Shown: piece after piece, positions 41,542 through 51,109 of the stretch
Position numbering within the stretch: position 1 is the stretch's first letter
Layout of the letters: each line of letters opens with the position of its first letter
Assembly: GCA_013214355.1 (NCBI GenBank)
Contig: JABSSL010000006.1
Span: forward strand, 1-64,000
Source of the DNA: Saprospiraceae bacterium
GTDB taxonomy: Bacteria; Bacteroidota; Bacteroidia; Chitinophagales; Saprospiraceae
Direction: 5' to 3'
DNA length: 64,000 nucleotides
Translations under genes and position numbers: made by a program
The notes under the pieces: model-generated
Told to the model about the DNA's origin: nothing
What the model saw: only the letters and a program-made list of their open reading frames with translations
Databases searched by the model: none

Positions 41542-44064
41542 TTATCGTTGTATGATGAGCCTTTGGGTACCTACAATCTTTTCGTCCTGAATGACACTAA
41601 GTAAATATAGACCAGGCGTCAGATCATGGGTGTCCAAGCTTTGTTGGCTGTCTACTGTTGTATCCAGCTGTACTTGGTGGATGACTTTGCCCAATTGATC
41701 ACGTACAACCATCAACGCGGGCTTATCCTGAAACCCATCCAAGGCAACCTGAGTTTGTTCACTCGCTGGGTTAGGGAAGATGGAGATGCTGCCGAATTGA
41801 TCCAAGCCGGTGTAGGATTGTTGTGGATCCGGCAATTCAGTATCATCTACGATTAGACTGCTGGCAATATTTCCACTCCCTGAAACACGAACATTATCAA
41901 ATACTGCTTCAACTTCAGTACTACCATTAATACTATAAGCCATCAAGCTCATATACAGACATTCTTCTAAGTCAGGCAGCGTTGCCACTTGCAATAATCT
42001 CCAGTTGGTGCCATTGGTGCTGGTATAACTTTTGATTTTTTTACCTGTTCTCACCAGACGAAACCATTCTACCCGGCGGCGTGATACCTGAGATTGAAAA
42101 ACGATTCCGCCATAGCTAGCTCTAAATTCTCTCCGTACTCTTCGGGTCGAGTAATTCTTAAGTGCACCTGCTCTTCTGGCCAAAGGGTCCAAACTCTCTC
42201 TGGCCATTAGTCCGGCGTAACCTCCAAAGTTGATGTCAGCCAAGCGGGCTTCGATCTGACCATCGCCACAGAGGAGATAATAGGCTTGCACTGCTTTGTC
42301 GGTATCAAGGCCTTGCCAGCAGCCAGCTGCAGATAGGGTGAAACTTTCGCTTTCGGAATCATAGTCTACCTGGGTGTCATTTCCACAATTTAGGCTTCCA
42401 TCCTGCGAGCCTTCCGACCAGCCACAGGGTAATCCGATAACATCAAGGTAGGTAGTACATTCGTCCTTATTGCCCGCCTCATCTTGGATGATTACCGTAA
42501 GGGGTACGATAGTTCCTACATCTTCACAATCAATGGTCAGAGAAGGTTCGGTTCCTACATAGGTAAGACTTCCACAATTGTCTGAACTAGCTGATTCGTT
42601 CCAAACTTGAGTGACAGTTAGGTTGATCGCATCCTCGCCATTGAAATCAACGGTAACATCTTTGCAAACTGCTACAGGGTTCTCTCCGTCGGATACTTCC
42701 AGGTAGTGTGAGCAAGCGCTTTTGTTTCCATAAATATCTTTGGCTCTCCACTGCACTTGATAACGACCTACAGGGAAAAACCCACTGGGATCGAGAACCC
42801 GACTTGTCCAGCTTCCGATCGGAGTATCGTTGTCATCCACTTCCCGGTAGCGGGCTTTGACTTTATCGATACTACAGTTGTCACTGGCTACCGGAGGTGT
42901 GAAACTTACCTCCGCTCCACAAAGACCAGTATCAGTATTGATATTTATATCAGCTGGGCAGTTGATTCTGGGTTTCTCCATGTCCGTTACATTGACCGTA
43001 AAACTACAAGCAGGGACTGCATTATTTGAAGCATCTGCGCCAGAGTAGGTCACGGTGGTGCTACCTACCGGAAAGAAGTCACCAGAATTATGCGTTGAGT
43101 TTCCAATTGCTCCTACGCAATTGTCATTCAAGATGGGTGGTGTCCAGCTTACAAGTGCGCCACAATCATCTTGGTCATTGAAAACATTGATGTTCCCGGG
43201 ACAATTACTATAACTGGGAGGCAGGGCATCTCGAACGGTGACCGTAAAGTCGCAGCTTGCTTGCCCACCATTCCCATCAGAAACAGTTAGGGTCTCCTGA
43301 TGATTGCCCACTTCACTGCAATCAAATTCTTCCTGACTGACACTTAAGTCTATGGAACCGCAGGATGAACTAGATCCTCCGTCCGCATTTGCTGCCGTCA
43401 AAGTGGCTTTCCCGTTTTCATCTAGGTCAATGGTGACGGGCTGACAGACTGCCGTTGGAGGGCTGCCTGCTAAATTCAAGTCCACGAAGCAAGAAGGACT
43501 TCGGGAACCATGTTGTGACACATATACTTCTACCATACTTTCGGATCCTAAGCTTGTACCTGCAGGGATATTCTGCACTACTGTGATTGCTCCAGAAGAA
43601 GGGCAATTATCAGATACCTGTACCAAGCTAGCCATATTTGGCATCAACCGTTCGCAATCACTATTCAGGTCAATATCTATAGACGGAGGGCAAGAAATGA
43701 TAGGTGTTTTGACATCATTTACCTGGATATTGTAGGTACAGATCTTGCTATTGCCAGCCTTATCCGTGACGGTCAGGGTCAGCTCCAAGGGGCCAAAATC
43801 GAGGGGACTTCCCGGAGCCGGACTTTGTGTTACTGCAAGTTCATCTGTTGGCGTACAATTGTCTGAAACAACGAGAAGAAAGTTACCAGAGGGCGTAAAA
43901 TTAGGCATAGGGAAGGGGCAGGGCAGACTACTGTTAATAGCAAAGTTAGCAGTACACCCCAGCGCTGTGGGGGGCGTAACATCATTGGTACAATCCTGTG
44001 CCTGAAGAACGGACAGGCTGCTGATCAAGGATAGAAGGGAGATTAGCGTAAATATCTTTTGCAT
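41542..44064 (-). CDS. Secreted HYR-like protein with DUF1349-like domain and T9SS sorting domain
   Basis: This 840-aa exported protein has a signal peptide (about 1-22, SVLQAQDC), about six HYR-like or Ig-like repeats with paired Cys (NDNC, SDNC and ATDxSN-type motifs), then a jellyroll-like region of about 150 residues (IEARLADINFGGYAGLMARE, EWFRLVRTGKKIKSYTS) resembling DUF1349/concanavalin folds. The last about 75 residues are a T9SS C-terminal domain (SIFPNPASEQ..., LTPGLYLLSVI). A surface adhesion or glycan-binding role is likely. The stretch RRAGALKNYSTRRVRREFRAS is unusually basic. Confidence 0.88.
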   Translation of the reverse strand: MQKIFTLISLLSLISSLSVLQAQDCTNDVTPPTALGCTANFAINSSLPCPFPMPNFTPSGNFLLVVSDNCTPTDELAVTQSPAPGSPLDFGPLELTLTVTDKAGNSKICTYNIQVNDVKTPIISCPPSIDIDLNSDCERLMPNMASLVQVSDNCPSSGAITVVQNIPAGTSLGSESMVEVYVSQHGSRSPSCFVDLNLAGSPPTAVCQPVTIDLDENGKATLTAANADGGSSSSCGSIDLSVSQEEFDCSEVGNHQETLTVSDGNGGQASCDFTVTVRDALPPSYSNCPGNINVFNDQDDCGALVSWTPPILNDNCVGAIGNSTHNSGDFFPVGSTTVTYSGADASNNAVPACSFTVNVTDMEKPRINCPADININTDTGLCGAEVSFTPPVASDNCSIDKVKARYREVDDNDTPIGSWTSRVLDPSGFFPVGRYQVQWRAKDIYGNKSACSHYLEVSDGENPVAVCKDVTVDFNGEDAINLTVTQVWNESASSDNCGSLTYVGTEPSLTIDCEDVGTIVPLTVIIQDEAGNKDECTTYLDVIGLPCGWSEGSQDGSLNCGNDTQVDYDSESESFTLSAAGCWQGLDTDKAVQAYYLLCGDGQIEARLADINFGGYAGLMARESLDPLARRAGALKNYSTRRVRREFRASYGGIVFQSQVSRRRVEWFRLVRTGKKIKSYTSTNGTNWRLLQVATLPDLEECLYMSLMAYSINGSTEVEAVFDNVRVSGSGNIASSLIVDDTELPDPQQSYTGLDQFGSISIFPNPASEQTQVALDGFQDKPALMVVRDQLGKVIHQVQLDTTVDSQQSLDTHDLTPGLYLLSVIQDEKIVGTQRLIIQR

Positions 44065-44254
44065 AGTATTGTTGTTTATGGTTTGAGTTGTACATGCAAG
44101 TTTCTATGCTGAAGGTAGGAGGAGCGCTTGGGAAAAAATCTGGATTTAAGTGAATGGTATAGTCTTGTAAGTCAACAGCAGTATATTTAAGTGGATCCTA
44201 AAGACTTTTCTCTATCGGCAGCTGTCATAGAAGAACCATAAAAGAACTGGACAA

Positions 44255-44893
44255 ATGACCATTCGATATATCCTCTATAGTCTCGGTTTAGCTTGGACTT
44301 GCCTTTGTTGTAGGAATGAGGCCGCGGAAAAAACGCCTACTGTATTGGGAGCAGATACCGTAACTACGGAAGTAAAGTCAGGCCCACTGGCTAGTACTAT
44401 CACCTTTCCTAAGCCATACATCGCAACGGCTTTCGATTTCCCTGTAGGTAAACCTAATGCCAAAGGCTACTACAACGCACAAGGTTTTGGTCTTAACTAT
44501 CATTTAGGGGATGATTGGAATGCCGTGACGGGAGGTAATTCCGATCTAGGTGATCCCATCTATAGTATTGCGAATGGACAAGTGAATTTTGCGGAAGATA
44601 TTGGCGCTGGATGGGGGAAGGTGGTTCAGGTACTGCATCAAATGCCAGACGGAGAACAGTACGAGTCTTTGTATGCCCATTGCGATTCCATCCTGGTGCA
44701 AACGGGGGATTGGGTGAAGCGCGGCCAACAAATTGCTACCATTGGAAACGCAGATGGACAGTATTATGCTCACTTGCATCTAGAAATTCGAGATAGTATC
44801 GGTATGCCAATTGGAGGGGGATATGCGGCAGATACCAGTGGATATCTGGATCCTACTCGATTCATACGTACCCATCGAGTCATTTCAAATTAA
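44255..44893 (+). CDS. M23-family metallopeptidase
   Basis: This 212-aa exported protein has an N-terminal hydrophobic start followed by Cys (CLCCRNEA), possibly a lipoprotein signal, then a peptidase M23 (LytM) fold: the zinc-ligand motif HLGDDWN, the G-(D/N)-P-(I/V) strand, and the second motif AHLHLEIRD. M23 enzymes cut peptidoglycan cross-links or act as division or shape regulators. It stands upstream of the Gcr-type gene, 108 bp apart. Confidence 0.88.
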   Translation: MTIRYILYSLGLAWTCLCCRNEAAEKTPTVLGADTVTTEVKSGPLASTITFPKPYIATAFDFPVGKPNAKGYYNAQGFGLNYHLGDDWNAVTGGNSDLGDPIYSIANGQVNFAEDIGAGWGKVVQVLHQMPDGEQYESLYAHCDSILVQTGDWVKRGQQIATIGNADGQYYAHLHLEIRDSIGMPIGGGYAADTSGYLDPTRFIRTHRVISN

Positions 44894-45001
44894 GTACTTA
44901 GAATACCGTTTTTGACTCATCAGCAGAACAAATCGAAATGTTTGAGGGTTATCCCGTTAAACTCACTCTTGTGAGAAAGGTGAAAACTTCAAACCGACAA
45001 C

Positions 45002-46714
45002 GTGAATCTGAGCTTTTATTCCTTCTTTAGCAAGTACTCGTTATTAACCAACTATGGATTTACGGCAGGCTTAGTCAGTAAAACCTTCAGGAAATTTGTA
45101 CCAGAAACACCTAGTGAAGATTCCTTTGAGTTTTTCATAAAGCTGTCCAGGTCAAAGTACAAGTCCCTCGCTCAAATTCATCCTACCTTAGAAAAGTTCT
45201 TGGCAGATACGAAGCAACGGCAGGTCATAGCTGAGGAATTGGATCTGGCGATCCGTGATTTATCGGCCAAGGTGATCTCTTTTGGTTTGGATCGACGATT
45301 TCAGGCCATTTTCAAAACCTTGGATATTGATGCCAGTAGCTTCCAAAAATTGATGTTAAAGGTGGGAACAGCTAGGGCTGTATGGCAGACTACGGAGCCC
45401 AGTTTTGAGGAGATTCTGGATGAAGTACATGCCACAATTAGCTGCTTACGTACTCAGAAAGATAAGATTGGCACTTCTCTGCATTTAACCATATTAACCA
45501 AACGGATATTAGATTATACGGTACGCATTAAGCGACTTGTAGTGCTTAGGGAGGATATCACTGCGGTAAAGCAATGGGATGAATTGATTCAGGAATATAT
45601 TGCGTATGATAAAACCAGAAACTCCTTGCGTAAATACCTGGGGGCCCATGTAGATTTGTTAGCCCTGCAGATAGTGGAACGCACGGCTCAAAAAGGGGAA
45701 AAGTACGTAGCGGAAAACGTAAAAGAATATCGAGGTTTCTTTAAGAAGGGGTTGATTGGCGGAGCTGTCATTGCTTTTTTCGCCATTTTCAAAACGCTCA
45801 TTGATGCAAACGTTTCGGCAGGTTTTTCAAGAGCGCTGCTCTATAGTTTGAACTATGCTTCTTGTTTTATTTTGGTCAAGTTTTTGGGTGGAACGATAGC
45901 CACTAAGCAACCTGCGATGACGGCCTCGGCCATTATTAAAGACATTGATAAAAAGAACGAGCTTACTTTAGGACCAAGGCAGGATATTATTCTCCTGCTT
46001 AGAAAGGTTTCTAGGAGTCAGTTTATATCTCTGGTAGGCAATTTTGTTATGGCCTTTTCAATGGCCTGTTTATTGGGCTATGTATTGTCTTTGGGATGGG
46101 TGTCCAATCCAGTAGATGAGAAGAAGGCGGCGTATTTCATCAAGCAAACCTCTCTTTTCTCTGGTGGGGCTTTCTATTATGCGGCCATCGCTGGCGTGTT
46201 TTTATCCTTGTCTGGTTTCATTTCTGGGTATTTTGATAACAAGGTAATTGCCTCCCAACTGCCTTATCGCATCCAGCATTACTCCATACTATCCAGGTTT
46301 TTACCCCAAAAGACCCTAGGGGCTATAGCTCGCTTTATAGAAAAGGATTTTGGGGGCGTAGTAGGCAATCTGAGTCTAGGTTTTTTTCTGGGTTCAGCCT
46401 GGTTGTTGAAATATATTCTCCCCTTCAATGTTGATATTCGACATATCGCCTTCAGCTCTTCCAATGTAGGTTATGCTATTGTTAATGATGCCTTTTCCAG
46501 TTCGATAATTACTACCGCTCTGCTAGGTGTGTTAACTATCGGTTTAGTCAACTTTGTAGTCAGCTTTTCGATCACCTTTATCGTTGCGCTAAAATCCCGG
46601 GGAATTACCGCAAGCGGCCTCCGGAAGCTCTTCTTTTCAAGTGTAAGGGACATCTTTACCAATCCCTTGGATTACTTCATCATTCGTAGGAAGGAACCAC
46701 GACTTGCTGCTTAG
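45002..46714 (+). CDS. Gcr-type multi-pass membrane protein
   Basis: This 570-aa inner-membrane protein has a helical N-terminal half and about seven membrane segments from about 250 on. It matches the family once named site-specific recombinase Gcr: the ATKQPAMTASAI motif (about 299-310), FYYAAIAGVFLSLSGFISGY, the GNLSLGFFLG motif, DIRHIAFSSSNVG and NFVVSFSITFIVALKSRGI. The family name is misleading: no recombinase residues are visible, and the sequence is that of a membrane protein. The GTG at 45002 is the best start seen. Usually it occurs in Proteobacteria, so presence here is notable. Confidence 0.8.
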   Translation: MNLSFYSFFSKYSLLTNYGFTAGLVSKTFRKFVPETPSEDSFEFFIKLSRSKYKSLAQIHPTLEKFLADTKQRQVIAEELDLAIRDLSAKVISFGLDRRFQAIFKTLDIDASSFQKLMLKVGTARAVWQTTEPSFEEILDEVHATISCLRTQKDKIGTSLHLTILTKRILDYTVRIKRLVVLREDITAVKQWDELIQEYIAYDKTRNSLRKYLGAHVDLLALQIVERTAQKGEKYVAENVKEYRGFFKKGLIGGAVIAFFAIFKTLIDANVSAGFSRALLYSLNYASCFILVKFLGGTIATKQPAMTASAIIKDIDKKNELTLGPRQDIILLLRKVSRSQFISLVGNFVMAFSMACLLGYVLSLGWVSNPVDEKKAAYFIKQTSLFSGGAFYYAAIAGVFLSLSGFISGYFDNKVIASQLPYRIQHYSILSRFLPQKTLGAIARFIEKDFGGVVGNLSLGFFLGSAWLLKYILPFNVDIRHIAFSSSNVGYAIVNDAFSSSIITTALLGVLTIGLVNFVVSFSITFIVALKSRGITASGLRKLFFSSVRDIFTNPLDYFIIRRKEPRLAA

Positions 46715-46720
46715 TAGAGA

Positions 46721-48199
46721 TTAATTTTTACCTCTTACAAAAAAAGGAATTTGCCAGTTCTCCAATTGATCTATACAATAGCCCTCAGGTGATTTAGTGG
46801 GGTTCCTGATGAAGTCTAGTATAATCTCTTGCCCACAGTTTTGATTGAATACCCCATGCCCGACCTTCAGCAATTGTACGTATTGAGCTTGGGTGAAATT
46901 TGGCAATAATAACTCAGTATAAGCAGGAGGGGTAGTAGGGTCATAGCTACCTACCAGGAAAAGACTAGGAATATCAGAGGAAACCGGTTTTGCCTCATCT
47001 GGAAATTTGTGGAACCGCTTGTCCTGTACGAAGTAGGGAAGATAGCCATCCAGCACTTCATAAGTATTCAAATGATCCGGTCTCTGTGCCTGAATCAAGC
47101 TATCATTTTGATATATCTTATAGTCATTCATGTAGTTGAGAAAGCCAGGGGCATTGAAGGCCTCGAGTACAGTGCTGCGCATCTCATGTCGGTTGATTAG
47201 GCGGCGGAGCATGGCTGATTTACGCCCAATGAGTGCTTCCAAGAAGAAGGGAAGAAACCCGAAATTATTTTCTTCATACAGTTGATTATAAACGAGTGCG
47301 TTGACCTCTTGCTTGTTGAGGAATGCCCTTGGCAAGCCAGGTAACTTTAGAACTAGGGGTTGTTCATCCAGCGTTTTCAGGAAAGCTAGGAATCGGTCCT
47401 TCAAATTGGGGTAAGCGGTTCGGCAAGTGGGATCTGCTAAGCAATGATTAAAAATCCGATCGAGGCTCTGCTGGTAATTGTGAAATCCATCCAAAATAAT
47501 GGGGTGGCCAATTGGGACGGTAGAATCAAAAATGGCCGACCGAATGCTAACCGTGGCATTCCGCATGAAACTCTGGATCGTACGCGTTCCGCCGGAAGTA
47601 CCAAAGAGATTATAGCTATCGTAGGGTAAGCGTTCTGCTAGTAAGTTGGCATCGCGACTACGGTTATCGGTTCCGTATTGGGTGAAGTCAATCCCTTCTG
47701 CCCTCAAGTCATCTAAGCATTGGTCGAAGCGCTGTACCTGCCAGCTTGTATAATCCTCGTGAGATTTATCCTTCAGTAGGTACTGGAACACTTCCTCTTC
47801 AATGCTGGGGCAGATACTTGGGGAGGAATAACCGAGTCCTCGATAATCATACAGAATAATATCCCGCTCCTCTCCCAAAAAGTGATCGCTGAAATAATGG
47901 ATATGTCGCAGAATGGAAGATCCCCATCCGCCAGCAAAGATGATTACAGCATCGGAGGGAGCAGGTTGCTGCCTGGCTTTGATGATGGCAAAGGCGACGT
48001 CTAGAAGACGACTTGGCATTTGTGTTTGGTAATTCTCGGGTACTTTGATGATCCCGAAGCGTATTCTGGCTTGATCAATGTCGGAGCAATCGCTGGATAG
48101 GCATTTTTCCCATTCGATGTCTCCTGGTTTTTGACCCCATACATCTCTAAAGGAAAGGCAGAGAAGAATAGCGAGTAAGAGGGTTAGGTGATTTTTCAT
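46721..48199 (-). CDS. Exported alpha/beta hydrolase (proline iminopeptidase/tripeptidyl-aminopeptidase-like)
   Basis: This 492-aa protein has a signal peptide (MKNHLTLLLAILLCLSFRDVWG) and a two-part alpha/beta hydrolase of the TAP/PIP type: the oxyanion strand IIFAGGWGSS, YDYRGLGYSS, the nucleophile in FGTSGGTRTIQS, and the Asp and His near GSYDPTTPPAYT and VGHGVFNQ. Such enzymes release N-terminal peptides or proline from peptides. It is convergent with the Gcr gene, 6 bp apart. Confidence 0.85.
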   Translation of the reverse strand: MKNHLTLLLAILLCLSFRDVWGQKPGDIEWEKCLSSDCSDIDQARIRFGIIKVPENYQTQMPSRLLDVAFAIIKARQQPAPSDAVIIFAGGWGSSILRHIHYFSDHFLGEERDIILYDYRGLGYSSPSICPSIEEEVFQYLLKDKSHEDYTSWQVQRFDQCLDDLRAEGIDFTQYGTDNRSRDANLLAERLPYDSYNLFGTSGGTRTIQSFMRNATVSIRSAIFDSTVPIGHPIILDGFHNYQQSLDRIFNHCLADPTCRTAYPNLKDRFLAFLKTLDEQPLVLKLPGLPRAFLNKQEVNALVYNQLYEENNFGFLPFFLEALIGRKSAMLRRLINRHEMRSTVLEAFNAPGFLNYMNDYKIYQNDSLIQAQRPDHLNTYEVLDGYLPYFVQDKRFHKFPDEAKPVSSDIPSLFLVGSYDPTTPPAYTELLLPNFTQAQYVQLLKVGHGVFNQNCGQEIILDFIRNPTKSPEGYCIDQLENWQIPFFVRGKN

Positions 48200-48499
48200 G
48201 TCGGTGTTGGGTTTAATTTGGTGGTTGGTTCTTTAGTTTTAACCTCCAACGTTCTTCTCCTATTTTCTTGTAGGCGGACTTTAAGGAGCTACGCTGACGG
48301 TGAACTGATTTAAACTTATTCATCTGGACTGCGGCCTAAAGCCTTGAATCTCCTGATCTTCAGCTTTTTTTCGTCCCAGACCTTCCAGGTATGAAACTCA
48401 AAAAGAGCTTCGCCAGTAAATCCAATGCTTTGACCTCGTCGACAGCCAATAAGTTTGAATCAGTTCTGTGTATATTTGCATGCACACATCTTTACAAGT
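48200..48499. other. 300-bp divergent intergenic region
   Basis: Apart from the -7 box at 48471-48478, no gene or clear palindrome is visible between the divergent hydrolase and lactone oxidase genes. Confidence 0.5.
48471..48478 (+). promoter_or_regulatory. -7 box of the lactone oxidase gene
   Basis: TATATTTG matches TAnnTTTG, 21 bp before the ATG at 48500. A start at 48455 would lie upstream of this box, so the later ATG is preferred. Confidence 0.55.
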
Positions 48500-49783
48500 A
48501 TGAAAAACTGGTCTGGCTATCTACAATGGAATCCTACAGAAGTCGCTTACCCCGATAGTGAAGCGGCTATCCAGCAATTGGTGAAAAGAGCAGTCGAGCA
48601 AAAAAAGAAAGTACGTGTGATCGGCGCTGGACACTCCTTCACACCTCTTTGCAAAACGGATGAAATCTTGATCAGCCTGGACAAGTTTCAGGGCTTAATC
48701 GAGGTGGATAAGGAGAATAGCCTAGCCACGGTTAAGGCGGGCACTCGCTTGTATATTCTAGGCGAATTACTGGCGGAGCAGGGGCTGGCCATGGAAAACC
48801 TGGGAGATATCGATCGCCAATCCATTGCTGGGACGATCAGTACGGGGACCCATGGAACAGGAAAGTCTCTGGGAACCATCAGCACCCAAGTAACTGCCTT
48901 GTCTTTGGTGAATGGGAAAGGAGAATTAGTCCACTGTTCGAAAACGGAGAATCCGGATCTATTTAAAGCAGCCCAGGTGTCGCTAGGAGCATTGGGCATC
49001 ATCACGAGCATTACCCTGCGTTGCATTCCTGCCTATCGCTTAGCCTTACAAAACAGAAAGGAAGAATTACAAGCCGTGTTGGTTAGCTTGGACGAGCGCT
49101 GGGAGAACAACCGCAATTTCGAGTTCTATTGGTTTCCCTACACGGAAATGGCCTGGACCAAAAGTTCGAATCTTGTCGAAGATCAACCCGACAAGAACTC
49201 CTGGCTCAACTATTTCACCGAGTACGTCTTAGAGAACTACGCCTATAAAGTATTATGTGAGTTGGCCTATGCTTTTCCTTCCATGAATGAAAGGGTATCT
49301 AAAATATCAGCCGCCTCAATCACGAATGTGAAGAAAGTCTATCAAAGCCACAAAGTATACGCTACCCAGCGCCTAGTGAAGTTCAACGAGATGGAGTACA
49401 ATGTACCGGCTGAAGCCTATCCAGAAGTCTTCAAAGAGGTGCGCCGGGTAGTAAATAGCCGAAAATTCAATATTCATTTCCCGATTGAAAACCGGATCGT
49501 AAAGCAAGACGATATCTATATGAGTCCGGCTCATGGCCGCGAATCCATCTACATCGCCTGTCACGCCTACAACAAGAAAGATCCAAAACCTTACTTCAAG
49601 GCTCTCGAGGAAATATTCAGAGCGCACGAGGGTCGACCACACTGGGGAAAAATGAACACCCTCACGCCTCAGGACATTGCAGCGCTCTATCCCAAGTTTG
49701 ATACCTTTTTGGAGCATCGCAATGCACAAGATCCAGATCGTATTTTTACTAATCCTTACCTGGAAAAACTATTTGGGAATTAA
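48500..49783 (+). CDS. D-arabinono-1,4-lactone oxidase-like FAD enzyme
   Basis: This 427-aa flavoenzyme has the FAD-binding domain with the covalent-FAD-type motif VRVIGAGHSFTPL, the SIAGTISTGTHGTGK segment and, near the C-terminus, HWGKMNTLT with the catalytic HWG. These are features of aldonolactone oxidases and sugar-alcohol oxidases that use O2 and yield H2O2. The ATG at 48500 is favoured by the promoter position. It is followed at 114 bp by a D-threonine-aldolase-like gene, with a hairpin in between. Confidence 0.9.
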   Translation: MKNWSGYLQWNPTEVAYPDSEAAIQQLVKRAVEQKKKVRVIGAGHSFTPLCKTDEILISLDKFQGLIEVDKENSLATVKAGTRLYILGELLAEQGLAMENLGDIDRQSIAGTISTGTHGTGKSLGTISTQVTALSLVNGKGELVHCSKTENPDLFKAAQVSLGALGIITSITLRCIPAYRLALQNRKEELQAVLVSLDERWENNRNFEFYWFPYTEMAWTKSSNLVEDQPDKNSWLNYFTEYVLENYAYKVLCELAYAFPSMNERVSKISAASITNVKKVYQSHKVYATQRLVKFNEMEYNVPAEAYPEVFKEVRRVVNSRKFNIHFPIENRIVKQDDIYMSPAHGRESIYIACHAYNKKDPKPYFKALEEIFRAHEGRPHWGKMNTLTPQDIAALYPKFDTFLEHRNAQDPDRIFTNPYLEKLFGN

Positions 49784-49801
49784 ATGACGAAGCAGCACTG
49801 C

Positions 49802-49850
49802 AAACATCCGAAGTTTAACCGAGCCCAGTCCAAGGAAACTTCGAATGTTT
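49802..49850 (+). terminator. Long hairpin after the lactone oxidase gene
   Basis: AAACATCCGAAGTTT and AAACTTCGAATGTTT form a 15-bp stem with one mismatch and a 19-nt loop, 18 bp past the stop. No strong T tract follows, so a transcription stop or RNA-stability element are both possible. Confidence 0.5.
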
Positions 49851-49897
49851 AGCCCCTGCCTTTTAAACTATCAAAGAACCCTTAACTCAAAGTGGAG

Positions 49898-51109
49898 ATG
49901 GAACATGGAAAAGATTATTTCCAAGCATTGAATGAAGAACTCAAGCGGTATAAGAATGCGGTTCCTCGTTTAGTCATTGATCTGGATGCGCTGGATGAAA
50001 ATATTGAAGGGCTACAAAAATCCTTGAAAGCTGGCGTCGACTTCCGCTTAGTGGTTAAGTCATTGCCTAGCCCTCAATTGATTCAATACTTGCAACAAAA
50101 GCTGCCAACGGAAAGGTTGATGGTATTTCACCAGCCCTTTTTGACCCAACTGTTGCCATTGCTAGGGGGAAATGCAGATGTACTATTGGGTAAACCCATG
50201 CCCGCACAAACGCTCCAGTACTTCTACGAAACGATACCCACCAAAGCAGCAGCTTTCGATCCCTTTGCTCAAATCCAATGGTTGGTAGATACCCAAGATC
50301 GCCTAGCGCAATACTTAGCTTTAGCAAAGAACAAGGGCTGGAAGTTAAAGGTGAATCTAGAGATTGACGTAGGGCTGCACCGGGGCGGCTTTGCTGATTT
50401 GGCTTCCTTTGAATCGGCCCTCGCTCTTCTGGCACAAAACCCAGACACACTGACCCTAAGCGGATTGATGGGATATGATCCCCATGTGGTAAAGTTGCCC
50501 AAGGTATTGCGATCTAAGGAAAAGGCTTTCGAGTTGATGTGTTTGTCTTATCAGTCTTATGTCGATCTTTTGAAAGATAAATATCCGAAATTGTGGACCG
50601 ATGAGTTGATCCTAAACGGCGCGGGAAGCCCTACGATTACCCTCCATCATTCACCCCTCTCCCCCTTAAATGATTGGTCGGCGGGCTCCTGTTTGGTGAA
50701 ACCCAGTTCCTTTGATATTCCAAGCTTGGAAGCCTACCGTCCTGCCAGTTATATTACTACACCGGTGCTGAAGAAACTAGAGGGAACGACTATTCCCGCT
50801 ATTGAACGGTTCAAGGGCGTTTTGAATGCTTTGGATGGAAGTAACAAGAATTCCTACTTCATCTACGGAGGATATTGGAAAGCTGATTACCATTATCCTT
50901 TCGGCTTAAAGGAAAACAAACTATTTGGAACTTCTACAAATCAATCCATGGTTAATGCTCCAGAGGGGAGCGGTCTAGGTGTAGATGACTTTGTTTTCCT
51001 GCGCCCAAAACAAAGTGAGTTTGTCTTCCTTCAATTCGGTAAAATCCTAGCGATCAGAGACCGCAAAATCGTCGATGAATGGGATATCTTTCAAGCGGAT
51101 AATGGTTAG
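49898..51109 (+). CDS. D-threonine aldolase/alanine racemase-like PLP enzyme
   Basis: This 403-aa protein has a fold-type III PLP barrel (PRLVIDLDALDENIEGL, the Schiff-base Lys in RLVVKSLPS, NLEIDVGLHRGGF, LMGYDP, ILNGAGSPT) like DSD1-type D-threonine aldolases or D-serine dehydratases. The C-terminal half has the beta-domain with YGGYWKADYHYP and DDFVFLRPKQSEFVFLQFG, near which the metal-binding residues usually lie. A GTG two codons upstream (49892) is an alternative. It overlaps the convergent SDR gene by 4 bp. Confidence 0.88.
   Translation: MEHGKDYFQALNEELKRYKNAVPRLVIDLDALDENIEGLQKSLKAGVDFRLVVKSLPSPQLIQYLQQKLPTERLMVFHQPFLTQLLPLLGGNADVLLGKPMPAQTLQYFYETIPTKAAAFDPFAQIQWLVDTQDRLAQYLALAKNKGWKLKVNLEIDVGLHRGGFADLASFESALALLAQNPDTLTLSGLMGYDPHVVKLPKVLRSKEKAFELMCLSYQSYVDLLKDKYPKLWTDELILNGAGSPTITLHHSPLSPLNDWSAGSCLVKPSSFDIPSLEAYRPASYITTPVLKKLEGTTIPAIERFKGVLNALDGSNKNSYFIYGGYWKADYHYPFGLKENKLFGTSTNQSMVNAPEGSGLGVDDFVFLRPKQSEFVFLQFGKILAIRDRKIVDEWDIFQADNG

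Noticed and set aside
45002-46714. DNA recombinase or mobile element from the Gcr family name
   Set aside because: The sequence is a multi-pass membrane protein with no recombinase active-site residues and no inverted ends.
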